From Glebionis coronaria (taxonomy: Eukaryota; Streptophyta; Magnoliopsida; Asterales; Asteraceae), in NCBI GenBank assembly GCA_025667525.1, contig JANFOE010000053.1, positions 1,775,001 through 1,839,000 on the forward strand: 64,000 nt of DNA, given 5' to 3'. The notes beneath the pieces were generated by a model. It was not told where the DNA came from. It did not search any database and saw nothing but the letters and a program-made list of their open reading frames with translations. Each line of letters opens with the position of its first letter. Position 1 is the stretch's first letter. Positions 45,593 through 57,121 of the stretch are shown here, piece after piece. Made by a program: the position numbers and the translations under genes.

Positions 45593-47629
45593 TAATATTC
45601 GAATTTTTACTCGTTGAAAGAGTTCGTTTTTCTCGGTGTCTAATCGAATTGATTTCCGGTTAAATGTGTGACTCAATTGTTTTTGGTTAAGAAAAAGGGA
45701 AGTTGATTATCTATAACTAATTAAAAGGTAAATGCGAAAAGTATTTAAAAACAAACTAAAGACAAGTACAAATAATAAAAGTAAAACAAGGTGAATACTA
45801 AAAACTAAAAGTTAAAACGATATTAAAACTAATAGTAAAACAAATAATAAAACGTAATTTAAAGCGAAACAATTAATAAAAATAAAACTAAACGAAGAAA
45901 TTAACTATCGACTTGAAAATAAAGTTTACTAAATGAAAAAGGAGAGAATAAAACTAAAATGGTACTTTAAAGCTAAACGAGGCAAAACCTAAAGCGGGTA
46001 CTAAATAAAAGATAAAACTTGAACTTTACGAAAAAATATTAATTTTAAAATTGGAAGAAAAATTCAACTAAAAATACATAACTTTCAGAAATAAAATCGG
46101 AACAACTTTCAGATTAAATTAAACAATTACGGAACAAAATAAATGAATAAGCAAGCTAGCAGGCAGCTAGCTCAAGCAGCCAAGCTGCCTGCTGAAATTG
46201 GCGGGAAAGAAAATGAAGCTAGCAGGTAGGCATGACATTCTGTCGGAATATTTTAGTTAATATGTATCGGAATGTGGTTGTAGTATCGGAATGTGTTTAA
46301 ATGATTCTATCGTAATGTTTTTTATTTTTTTTTTATTTTTTTTTTATTTTTTTTTTCTTTTTAAACTATCGAAATGTCTAAAAAATAAAAAATGTCGCAA
46401 TAACTAAAGTACCAAAATCCATCCGAATGTGGTTGTCAAAATTTGGGCAGCACTTCGTCGCAATATACCTTAAACCCCGTCGGAATATGCGATCGCAATG
46501 AGCGATCGCAATCCCGATCGGAATAAGGGGGATGAAACACAAGCCATCGCAAAGTAGAACCAAGAATGGTTATTGCGATGGAACATAGGCTGCCCGTCGG
46601 AATGTATAAAACCCTTATATTGCGATGGAAACCAACCTTAAACCGAAATTGGTGGTAAGCTTAAAACATAATAAGCACATACAATAAGCTACTAAACCGA
46701 AACTTGAACAACTTAATAAGCATAAATTTGAAAGCTTTTTAAAAGACAAAATTCATAAACTTTATAAAAACACAAAATAAACAAGCTTTAAAAAGACTAA
46801 AACTTTTTAAGAAAACTTAAAACAATAAGCTAGACACAAATTAAGCCAATAAGCATGTCAAGCTCAAAGCTTGATTCGTAGGAAACTTAGATTAACCAAA
46901 AGATAAACCTTTTCATAAATCAAACATAAAACAAAAACTAATTGTGTAAAGAATTTCGGATTAAGCACAAATAAAAAGTTAAGAAAGGTAGAATAAGATT
47001 AAGCTTAAAACAAGAATTAAATTATCAAAGGTGAAGGCTTGATTAAAGACAAGAAAGGAAGATAAAAGATTGGGATCCTAGTGAGAGAAACTGTCACTTT
47101 CTCTCTCTAGAATCACCTACAAAAATGAAAGAAAAACTAAGCTAAACTAAAACTAACCAACCCTCCTAAATGAGTTTAGGAGGGTATTTATAGGAAATGG
47201 GGAGGTGCATGTGTTGCCTCTTCTTTCTTTCTTTCTTCACGTCTTCTCGTCTTTTAAGTTCTTCGACTTTATCGACTTTGTCTCGGGATTAATTAAACTC
47301 GTCTTATAATTTGTTTATTTATCAGACTCGAGTTCTTCGGCTTTTTTTTATTAAACTTCCGTCTTTGACTTTTTCTTCGATAAATCTTCGAATTGGTCTT
47401 GGACTTCCGTTCTTTCTCCACTCTTGATCTTTCGACTTCGTCTTTTGTCGTTTTCTTCTATAAAAGCCCGTGAAAGACCGTGTTTTCTTTCCTTTTCACA
47501 TTTTGACCCTGAAACACATTAAAAACACAAACCACGCATAATTCCGCCATTTACGACATAAAATATACGCTTAGGTCCAGTTTTAATGTAATTAAGTGGT
47601 AGAAAAGATGGGTGTTTTCACACCTATCA
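45593..47629 (-). repeat. 5' LTR of the non-autonomous element
   Basis: Pair of 39778-41815. The long T run of the other copy is here T tracts broken by single A (46318-46358). TATA box on the minus strand at 47185-47192, with the CCCTCCTAAA hairpin after it. Confidence 0.95.
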
Positions 47630-47634
47630 CTCGG

Positions 47635-48122
47635 GCTGATACAAATCTATGACACGTACAAAAAAAGTCCAGACAATCGCGCGCACAATGTTCCCCCATT
47701 TGCAAGTACTCATCTACTCCATCCGCCACTGTGGCGTTTGCCAATTGGCGAAGGGCGGATGTGTATTTCAAGATGACACTCATACTTTTCATACCCGTAG
47801 CATCATATCGAATAGTAAAAAGGTGAAAATGCTTGGGTAAAGGATTATTTGTTGCACATTAAGTTTCAATACCTTCAACTATTTCCAAAAATAGTTCTTG
47901 TCTCATGCGATATCGTTTTCTGAACGTTTCCTCTGTATATTTCGGATTTGTACTAAAATAATCCTCCATTAAACGTTGTTCGGCGACTTCACGTTCACGC
48001 CAAATGTATCTACGATGCTGCTGAACTTCATCTTCTTCATCTTCGTTAATCTACATCACCATTTCGTATTCTTCCATATCTTCGAGATCAGACGGATTGG
48101 AATAATCAGACGAGGTACTCAT
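47635..48122 (-). pseudogene. Harbinger DDE transposase, N-terminal third
   Basis: Starts MSTSSDYSNPSDLEDMEEYE at 48122. Conserved blocks are RRYIWREREVAEQRLMEDYF, the helix-turn-helix-like KYTEETFRKRYRMRQELFL, and TSALRQLANATVADGVDEYL. Two in-frame stops (about 48050 and 47870) make it a pseudogene. It continues at 39772 after the Athila relative. Confidence 0.9.
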
Positions 48123-48505
48123 TTTTTTGAAAGTTTGATTGAAAGTTTTTGTGAAAAGATTTGATTGAAAGTGTTTGTTGTGTGTGTGTGTTTTAAGATA
48201 AAAATAAGTGGTATTTATAAAAAAAAAGTTATAAAAAAAATAAATTTTTATTTTTTTTAAAACCGTTGTCTAACGGATATTTTTGCATGTGGGTCCCACT
48301 TTTTCTCTTTTTCATCTCGTTGAAGTTTGGCGAATAGGGAGCAGCGAGGGCTAGGTCGGTGTCACGATGAGCACCGGCGAGGATGCCACCTCGGACCGGC
48401 GAGGGCCCCTCGTCGTGACACCGTTTACTCTAAGAGTGTCAAGTGATGTAGTACTTAGTGGAGCCCAAATAAAAAAGTTTTTGTTCTTCATGACACCTTG
48501 CGCTC

Positions 48506-48625
48506 TTAGCGAGTGTTAGAGTGAGCTATATTCGTTCTAATATTAATTGGTGTAATGATCAAGTGTATGGTTTTTAATTGTAAAGATGCCCTTTGTATAA
48601 AAGCAAAAGTATAGTAAAAATCTTT
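48506..48625 (+). repeat. Local duplication, copy B, right part
   Basis: Starts with the second TTA of the Harbinger target site, then aligns with 33514-33690 (CGTTCTAATA, AATTGTAAAGATGC, AAAAGCAAAAGTATA). Confidence 0.7.
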
Positions 48626-50653
48626 ATATAAAGTACTTTTTATAATAAACCTAATGAAATGCTAATACAGTTGTACAAATATGGTTTGGAAAATTTTACG
48701 ATTAACTAAGGGTGCATTTTTTTGTGATGTTAACTACGTTAATCATGATTCAAATAGTTACATAAGACTATGTCTAATACGAACACACAAGGCTTAAAAA
48801 GTTTATATACACGTTCAAATACACTTTTCTTGAAGAAAAAAACTATTAGAGAAACTTTCTCAAATAATTCGTATATTAAACGTTTATTTAACTAGTTTGC
48901 ACAAAAGACGTTATTTTTTAAAGCATAATGGAATTCGTCCAAAGCTCCCAAAAATTGGTTACTCCAATCATCTCATTTTTATTGTTCATATTTCTTTTTA
49001 AGATATTACAAATTAATTATCAATTACCAAAAATAAATATAAAAATTTGATAAAATTATTGTATTACCTTTATTGAAAATTATTATTACAAAATTTTAAA
49101 AATAATTTAATTAATTAATTAAAAATAAAACTTTTATTTTTTCAAAAAGAAAAATATAATAAACAGTAGGATAATAATTTTAAAGACGGAAGTAATATAC
49201 AAAACACACAAGTTTATGCTTTGTTACAACTCATTGTTAGTGTACTTAAATCGCTTGGGGTCCTAAACATTTAAAAGAATTATCAACATGGAGCTCACAA
49301 GAAAACTTATATACATCTTTAAACTCAATAATTAGGCTTAATGATGTCCCTAGTTGAATAAAAGGCTTATATAATATGCACACATGCACCTTTGAAAAAA
49401 CAAATAACATGTGGGTTGTGGCTTTGGATAAAAGAGCAATTTTGAGTTGGTGCATACTCATATCGTCAAGAAGATAATCATGTTTAATCAAAGGAATAAT
49501 ATTTCATTAGTTATAAATAAAGAAGAAGAAAAAGTTAAAATAAAAACTTTAGAAAGGGTCTAATTGATGCTTGGATTGCAGGCGAGTCACATTTGATAAA
49601 AAAAAAAAAAAAATTATGTGCGTTTGATTTCGTGGGGGTGTGAAGGGGTTTAGGTTCATAAATGCCAAATTAATTTGTTTTTGTCTTGCACACAAATGAA
49701 AGTACACAAACTAGTTATATTTTTAAAAAATTAGAGTGTACGAAATATAAGTTGAAATATGATTTATTTTTTCTTATATAACATAAGGCTCAATTTTATG
49801 GCTTATTATGAGACTTAGGGTTTGTTTACTTTTTTTAAGTACTATCATATTAACTTCTAAATTAGCTTTTTAGTGGGAAGAGAGAATTTTTTGTGTGAGT
49901 GTAGAACAAGAGCTCCAAAAAGATTTGGGCCCACATCTTTTTCCACTAAGAGGCACAAATAGAAAAATAAACACCCCCTTAGTGTCTTATATAAGTTTAT
50001 CATGCTATAATAAACTTATATGAGCCTAAAAATCTCCAGATAAACCATAAAGTTAAAACTTATAATATAAGCCGAAATAAGCTTACGTTATATAAGCCAA
50101 ACAAACACCCTCTAACTTCCAAAATATTGGTTTACTGTTATGAACCACCAAAATATTGGTTTATTGTTGTGAACCAGCTATATAAGTGATTAAGGCATGT
50201 CGCATCAATGGAATGGGTCGATTTTCATTTACTTCATCGTTTTAACTTTATCTCTCTGATAACTTACAAACAAATTTTTGCATACCAAAACGACCTACAT
50301 TCAAATAATTAAATAAACATACCTCACAAAAATATATTTTAATTTAATTAACACACACTAACACTGACACGAACATGATCGAGCCTACGATCATCTTTCT
50401 CCTCCCACGATCGAATAACTCAATATTTCCATTGGAACGATAGACTAAAATTAGGCTCGATTTTTTGGTTAACCGACATTGATGCGACCAGCCTAAGAAA
50501 TACGCCTGTACATACTTGTGAACCATCTCTATATGAAAAAACATTGAAACAATGAAATTTATAGACCGAGTCTAAGTAGTGTCAGTCTACTTCTAGGACT
50601 ACAATTGTAACTTTACTTATATTAATAAGTCAACCGCATATTAACTTTGACCA
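48626..50653. other. AT-rich intergenic DNA with a possible small MITE
   Basis: No gene. 49816-50112 may be a MITE: it starts AGGGTTTGTTTAC and ends GCCAAACAAACACCCT, but no target duplication was found. The ORF at 49246-49491 shows no domain. Confidence 0.4.
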
Positions 50654-50662
50654 TTCTTTTCT

Positions 50663-50917
50663 AGGTAAACTAAAAAAAACGTCCATGTACTTTCCCGAAA
50701 ATGCAAATATGCCCTTTAGTGAGAACTACAAGCATTCTTGCCCCTGAATTTGCATTTCCACTGCAAATATGCCCTCAAGACGTCTTTTTTTACCTTTCCT
50801 AACGTGTGGCCGTTAACTCCCTCACGTGCCTTGCACGTGAGGGTATTTTCGTCATTTCACGGTCCAACCCATCTCCCCACCTTTCAGCATATGCAAACAA
50901 CGTCCCTGAATAGGTTT
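50663..50917 (+). repeat. Left TIR of the MULE
   Basis: Inverted copy of 55412-55665. Long Mutator-type TIRs carry the element promoters, so both internal genes would be transcribed inward from them. Confidence 0.9.
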
Positions 50918-51021
50918 CCTGCCATTACTAACCTATGTGGTTGGTAGCTTGTAAATATAGATGTGTCGACACATTCATCTTCAGTCATATATCATCTTTA
51001 TAACCATCATCTTGACCAGTC

Positions 51022-51264
51022 ATGGTGATCATTTGTGAATGTGGCAAACCCGCAACAATCAAAACTTCATAGACTAAAAGGAACCTGGGGCGACAGTTCT
51101 ACTATTGTCCTCGCTGTGGTTTTATTGGTTGGAATGATCCCTCGATGTGTTACCGAGCAGTTGATGTGATTCATGGGCTTTTGCGGGCACGGAATAAGCT
51201 CGAAGAAGATTTAAATGAGCAACTAATGTTGTTGACCGAAAAGGAAGCTCTTGTGAAAAGTTAA
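51022..51264 (+). pseudogene. GRF-type zinc finger protein, one nonsense codon
   Basis: An 80-codon ORF. The spaced residues CECGKPA, TS(stop)TKRNLGRQFYYCPRCGFIGWND match the GRF zinc finger (Cx1CG, TS, N.GR.FY.CP, C, F.W.D), a single-strand nucleic-acid-binding fold. A helical tail (LRARNKLEEDLNEQL) follows. A TAG at 51070-51072 stands where the family usually has Trp. It lies 105 bp inside the left TIR, opposite in direction to the transposase. Short plant GRF proteins of this shape are often found in MULEs. The role is unknown. Confidence 0.75.
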
Positions 51265-51801
51265 AAAAGATGTTGCTTCTATCCTGGATTTTTATGTTCC
51301 TTACATACAAGTTTTTTTATGTTTGAAATCTTATGTTCCTTGCTTCATTTCATGTTTAAGGGAATAAGGGCATACCTGGTTGTAATGTTCGTTTTCATGT
51401 TAAATAAAATCTGCTTATTTTGACTTGTCCTGGATGTTTGGGTATACGGTTAAGTCAACATATGGTGGTGTTTTTTAATGGTATTCGTGTTTGACATTAA
51501 CAAACAGGCTAATTTTTTAGGTGGTTGTGGACTATTTGTTGGTCTATAACACCATTTGTTTTGCACAAATCTATTGTATCAAAAAAAATGCAGCGAAAGA
51601 CCATATTAACTAACCTCCATTGGCAATCATGTACTAAACAGCTAAAATTTATACTGTCTACAACACACAATGTTTCAAAGTATAAGAATAACATTTTTGT
51701 CCTTAATCACACATAATATATGGAAAAAACGAATTGTGAATATTTAGCACCATTAATTCTCACTGGTGCAAATTCACTTATGACAACTCACAGCTCCATC
51801 G

Positions 51802-54800
51802 TCATTTCTTATTCTGCTTTGCAGAACAACCATCCACTTTCTTGCTTGCGCTCTTCTTTCTTGTACCCTTACCAGTTGGAGTTGTTCCTGATGATGCTTG
51901 AGTTGTTTGTGATGCCATGGGATGACTATCTGGGACTCCTTGGCTTGCTGTTTGACTGTTTGTAGCTCCTTGGCCTGCACTCCCACTTGTGCATCCTCGC
52001 TTATTATGACCCTTTCCTTTACACTTGTTGCAAGTCATCTGGACTCCAATCCTAGTCAGCTTTCATGTTTTACCCATTTTCTTTATAGCCAACTCTAAAG
52101 CTTCATCCTTAGAAATTCTCCTCTTCTTCTTTGGTCTACCTATTGGAACATTGTGATGAGGAGGTAGTAACACAATTGGGAAGTCGCATCTTAGCCAGAA
52201 TTGTCAACCACTAACAGCTTCAACCTTATATTCATACATCTCTTTCCATGTTTTCAACCAATAACATGGTGCCACCCATTCCTCTGGTATCCGAACAGGT
52301 TCTCCGTGAACAGCCTTGTTGTTCAATGCTGCAATAGCATGCCAACATGGTATGCCAATTAACTCCCACCTCCCACAATCACATTGCTTAAGGTTGGGCT
52401 TCACAACACACTGGTCATTAGGTCCCTTATACTGGTATGATTCCCCTCCATTATAAAGAACACTGTAATCATTTGCAAAGGTCTTAATATGGTTAAAAAT
52501 ACGTGTTGCAGTAGGGGTTAGCAAACAAGTACTTTTATCAGTCACTTGCTGCACAGTCACAATTCTCTTCATAAGATAATCCCTTATATATTCCAAACAC
52601 CCAATAATTGGCATACCGCGTCCATCAACCAACTTACTGAATATGGCAGGATATCACAATTAGGCCTCCCTGAATACGGCATATATTATAAGCAGGCAGG
52701 TAATAAAATTTGAAATTGCATATACAAGCAACCAAACAAAAGTACCTGAGAAATATGCCCTGTACCATGAATCTGGACGAATCTTTTTCAACCAGTCACA
52801 AGATTTAGGTTCAACTGATTTGACTTTATCCATTGATGCTTCGAACTGAGGTATTGTTGATGCTCTTGCACACTTCCAAATAAGATCCTTCAATCTCTTG
52901 TCTTTGTGTTCTTTTTTCATATTTTCATAAATGTGTCTAACACAAAATCTATGCTCATCAGCTGGAAACAATTCTGCAATGGCTGGTATATCCCCTAAAG
53001 CAGTACAGTAAATTAAAAATTCAAATTTGTGACACGAACAATATAGATATTTAATTAATAGTCAACGATTATACCTTTTGTCTGTCGGAAATGAAGGTGA
53101 AGTTTGAATTAGACTGCAAAATTAAGATCATCTCCTAAACAGTTCAGAAACCATAACCATGAACTCTTACACTCAAATTCAACAATTGCATACGCTACCA
53201 GGTACACACCATTATTGCCATCGACACCAACAACCGTTAAGATTTGACCAGTATATTGGACTTTAATAAATGTTCCATTCAAACCCAGTATCTCCCTTTT
53301 AATTGCTCTGAAACATGCTTTCAGTGGACGAAGACATATATAAATTCGTTTAAAAACACTTGAATCAAGGGTTAAATCAGTGCTTGTTTCAACCTGGATC
53401 TTGACAGTCGTATCTGGGTTTTTCCGTTTCAAATCCATCGCATAATCCCACAGTTTTTTATATTGCTCTTTATAATCACCCTCTAATATTTCCATGGCAA
53501 TTCGTCTTGCTCGGCCAACCTTGTCAACGGAGAGTTTGATATTGAATTTTTGCACTAAAATACCATGTAGACTAGGGATTGGGATGTTACGGTGTGCTAC
53601 AATGAATTTGAGCACTTCTTTAGATAGGAATAGTGAATTACAAAGCGGATTTTTTCTTGATTGGAGGCATGTATTCATTTTCCATGATGGGTCGTTTTTG
53701 GTTTTGGAGGCGTGTAGGGACCATTTACACTTAGGTTTATTCCATACCTTTTGACCACATAAGTTTCCTTTATCTGCATTTTTGCCCTTCAAATCTGAAC
53801 TAGAAGGATCCATCGAAGGCCCTGACTCATCTTGACGAAAAGCCATAGTAAGCCCCGAATCATCTTCATTCTTCAAAGGCCCTGAATCATCTTCACCAAC
53901 ATTCATCGAAGGACATAACACAGTCCCGTAACAAACAGTTGTAATCCTGCCAGCATCGCACTTCTTGACCTTAATCATTCTCCTACTTTGGACGGAATAA
54001 TTTTATGTCTTCATGTATCTACTATCTTGATTTATATTCCTTTCTAGCGTATATAATCACATTTACTTCGTCCCTGCCCTCGTAGTCTCCATTAATTATT
54101 CTAATCCTTCTCCTCCTTGTACCATACAAGTCGATATCAGTTGGATCATAACTGTAAAAATCGTTCAGGTCAAAGGTTTCAACCATATTATCTACTTCGT
54201 AGTCCTCTAAAACCTAATTTTTGGTATTTTGAATGTGTATATCAAAGTCAAAATCAAAATCGTGCATGTCCACCTCTTGCATAACCTCTTCCATGAGGGC
54301 TGTATCTTCTTGTTCAAAATCACTTTTATTAGTCGCACTCAAACTATCTACATCATCCACATCTTCAACCTCGTGTTCCATACCCCCAACTCCTTCATCG
54401 ACCTATTCATGGGCAGGGTTTTCAGTCTCTTGCGTAAATAAATCATCCACCGTATACTCCTCGGCATCCACTATAACGGAGGGATCATCCGGAGCCGCCT
54501 GTTGACACAAATCCGCGTCTTGTTCTGCAATGTCAGCAAAGTATTTTAGGCCTTCCAAAGGCTCATTTCTAGAAAATTGGGCAGGCTCAATCCACTCATC
54601 CTCAAACACATCTACTGGATTTCTAGAATCAATTTTTTGCAACATGGTTGTGTAAATAAAAGGACCGGTTGATGCTTGACTCTCATTATATACAAACATC
54701 CCCACATCAGCCTGCCTATCCAGATCATTTTCATTAATCGTCCCAATGTAAACCTCTATTTCTTTGGAGTAGCTATTCACGTAGTTCTTTAGTTGTGTTA

Positions 54801-55264
54801 CATTATCCTCAGAATTTAGGGGTACCAATCCCTCATCTAAGGATTGACCTGGTAACCTAAAATAAGACTGGAAAATACTAACATCAATGAATCTTAAATC
54901 ACGTAAGAACGAATGGTAATCACCAAGTGAAAATCGATCAACAACTACCGAATCATACAAAGCTATTGTCGACGACTCATATGTCCTTCCAGGCTTTGGT
55001 GAAAAGGTTCCACTATAATTGATCTTTAGGGCGAATAATTTCTGATAAATGTCTGTGAAATTAACCAAAACATAAACAATCAAAAACCACCATAAGGTTC
55101 CAATTAAATACTAACATCTACAATTACAACATTAAGGGTAAATTGTATTTGCATGCCGTAAACTAGTACAAAAACTATAAAACCGGGCAAAGTAAAAAAA
55201 AAACCTTACCATTAACAAAAGCAGAAAGGGGGATCTGTGCATTATCTTCTCTAGTAACTCCCAT
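51802..55264 (-). pseudogene. MURA-like transposase
   Basis: Exon 1 (55264-55210, MGVTREDNAQIPLSAFVN) is joined by a GT-AG intron to exon 2 starting at 55052. An N-terminal PB1-like region (FSPKPGRTYE to FSLGDYHSFLRDLRF) and an acidic region lead to the transposase proper: KCKWSLHASK, the MULE core ILGLNGTFIKVQYTGQILTV and DEHRFCVRHIYENMKKE. The SWIM finger CDCGRWELIGIPCWH is at 52339-52383. A knuckle CNKCKGKGHNKRGC is near the C-terminus (52038-51997). In LNGTFIK the presumed first catalytic Asp is Asn. Stops (54403, 54216 and others) and shifts break it. The gene order is that of plant MURA-type transposases. Confidence 0.88.
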
Positions 55265-55411
55265 TTGTTAGTTTCCAATTTGCGTTAGATTAATCATTGC
55301 GTACTCGATACATAATTTGGGAAAAAAATTGAAATACCGTTTACAATGTTTTATGTAATCGAGAGGTTTATTTGCTTATCCACATATCTATAATATGACA
55401 TGCTAGTGGCT

Positions 55412-55665
55412 AAACCTATACATGGACGTTTTTTTGCATATGTTGAAAGGTGGAGAGATAGGGTGGCAGGGGAAATGACGAAAATTCCCTCACGTGCAAG
55501 GAACTTGAGGGAGTTAATGGCCAAACGTTAGGAAAGGTAAAAAAGAAGACTCGGGGGCATATTTGCAGTGGAAATGCAAGTTGAGGGGCAAGAACGCTTG
55601 TAGTTCTCACTGAAGGGCATATTTGCATTTTCGGGAAAGTACATGGCGTTTTTTGCGGTTTACCC
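55412..55665 (-). repeat. Right TIR of the MULE
   Basis: Inverted partner of 50663-50917, a few percent to 10% diverged. It ends GGTTTACCC before the 9-bp target duplication. Confidence 0.9.
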
Positions 55666-55710
55666 TTATTTTCTTAAAGTTGTAAATGAAGTTCTTCCTT
55701 AAGAACATAA

Positions 55711-57121
55711 GGAGAAGTGGTGTCATAGAGTTTTGGTATAACCAAAAATTGGTGTTACCTCCGAAAAATGGGTTATGACACCTGTTATTGCATCAATTTT
55801 CAATGGCATTAATGTGTCATATCTTTTCTGGTGCCATATAACTTTTTTTTTAAATTTAAATACTTATTATAAACTTAAAAATTAAAATTCATTAATTTAA
55901 AACATTACATAAAACTTAAACATGACACACAATTAAACATTACATAATAAACCACAAACTACTCTTCTTCATTCCATAGAGGTCTTCTCAGAGATCATTG
56001 TGCACTTTCCTATCTCGAAGTTCCTTTTATCTTCTTAATATGTAACTCGCATCTTTCGAGCCAGTTTCTAACAATGACTGGTGTTAGATCCACGAACATA
56101 TCTCTCAAGTTAACTTAAATCACTCGTCTTCCAATATCATGTTATGTAAAACTATACAACAATACATGATTTTCTTAAGGGTGTTGATTTCTATTGGACG
56201 TGTAGGTTGTCGTAAGATACCCCAACAACCTTGTAGGACTCTGAATGCCCGTTCAATATCTTTTCTTTCAGCTTCTTAAACTCGCTTAAATTTCAACGTC
56301 TTTTCGTCTCGTGCAATAGAAGAAGTTTTGACAAACGTCGACCGTGCCGGATAAATACCATCGGCCAAATAGTGACCTTTCCTATATGTAGACCCGTTTT
56401 ACTACAAACGGACACACTAGAGTCGTATCAACAATTTCAGCATCAAATAATAGGGAACCAAATAACTAAAGTACTCAGGAAAGGGACGAACATCATAATT
56501 AAGATATCATGGAGTATTTTGTTAAAAAGTATAGAGCTCATACGATACCTTCGACGAAACTTTTTCTCAAGATATTTAGGTTCGTACTCGTCATCATCAA
56601 AATAGTCATCGATTAGCCTTTCTTCGGCTAGTTCTCGTTCACGAAATATGTATGTCCTCCTCATACTTGAACCATCACGCGAACCCCTGGCTTCTTGTTC
56701 ACACAATCCCACGTAATGTTGATACGACTCATAATCGCGCATATATCGATCGTAGTCAGGTTGAAAGAAATCATCAAAATGATCGTATGTGTCGGTTTCG
56801 ACGAAATCGTTGACATTATTTGGATCCATATTTGAAAAAAAATGAGAAGTATTAATGGAGAATATGTATTGAAAGTGTGTTAGAAATATGAAATAATAAG
56901 GGGTATTTATACAATTTTTAAAGAGGTAAAATTAGGGTTTAGGGGTTTTTTTTTAAATACACTCCCAACAGTAATATTACCGTTATATAAAAAAAAATTA
57001 GAAAATCCACCGCGTGAGCTGGTAGCCACGGCGTCACAGGCACGACGCCAACCCACAAAGTCTCGCGTTAAACACCAATCTTGCGCCATGACTTAGCGCT
57101 AGCGAAAAACGCCACCGCTCC
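55711..57121. mobile_element. Second PIF/Harbinger remnant
   Basis: Starts GGAGAAGTGGTGTCAT; the right end reads GGAGCGGTGGCGTTTT on the other strand, a weak TIR. Left flank TAA, right flank AAA (TAA expected). It contains an eroded transposase. About 1.4 kb, so internally deleted relative to the element at 36064-48505. Confidence 0.6.
55960..56829 (-). pseudogene. Harbinger transposase fragment
   Basis: Starts MDPNNVNDFVETDTYD at 56829. It has RTYIFRERELAEERLIDDYF and KYLEKKFRRRYRM, the N-terminal block seen also at 47635-48122. Then follow a large deletion and a degenerate C-terminal part that still reads (H)NMILEDE near 56130. The first two catalytic Asp regions are gone. It is related to the larger Harbinger but clearly a different copy. 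Confidence 0.8.

Larger units (their letters stand above)
39778..47629 (-). mobile_element. Non-autonomous Athila-like element with its own ORF
   Basis: Minus-strand LTR element of 7.85 kb. LTRs are 45593-47629 (5') and 39778-41815 (3'), about 2.04 kb each. The target duplication CTCGG is at 39773-39777 and 47630-47634. In element sense the LTR starts TGATAGG and ends AATATTA. It has no gag, RT or integrase. The PBS (TGGCGCCGCTGCCGGCTCT), leader hairpins, ATTCCGAT array, 3' noncoding region and polypurine tract all match the autonomous element at 7686-18894. I counted five substitutions between the LTRs, all transitions, plus a T-tract length change, so the insertion is recent. It carries one open ORF of 569 codons. 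Confidence 0.92.
36064..48505. mobile_element. PIF/Harbinger transposon with nested insertions
   Basis: TIRs GAGTGTTGGGTGTCATGA (36064-36081) and its inverted partner at 48488-48505 match at 14 of 18 bases. They are flanked by TTA at 36061-36063 and 48506-48508, the PIF/Harbinger target duplication. Copy A of the local duplication supplies the empty site. Without the Athila relative and the MITEs it is about 3.6 kb. It carries the two expected genes, a Myb-like ORF (+) and a DDE transposase (-), in convergent orientation. Both are broken. Confidence 0.88.
50663..55665 (-). mobile_element. Mutator-like element (MULE) with long TIRs
   Basis: The inverted terminal repeats at 50663-50917 and 55412-55665 are about 255 bp and highly similar (both contain CATGTACTTTCCCGAAAATG and the CACGTGC/GAGGG block). 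Target duplications TTCTTTTCT (50654-50662) and TTATTTTCT (55666-55674) match at eight of nine bases, the Mutator size. Inside are a broken MURA-like transposase on the minus strand and a short GRF zinc-finger ORF on the plus strand. 5.0 kb. Confidence 0.92.

Noticed and set aside
48412..48430. An earlier candidate for the right end of the Harbinger element (GTCGTGACACCGTTTACTC followed by TAA)
   Set aside because: It gives a TAA against the left TTA and leaves 75 bp unexplained. The end at 48505 gives TTA on both sides, a better TIR through TCATGA, and agrees with the empty site in the duplicate segment. The inner copy is probably a subterminal repeat.
54229..54505. Two plus-strand Ser-rich ORFs over the MULE
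   Set aside because: Antisense of the acidic region of the transposase, whose GA-rich codons read as Ser on the other strand.
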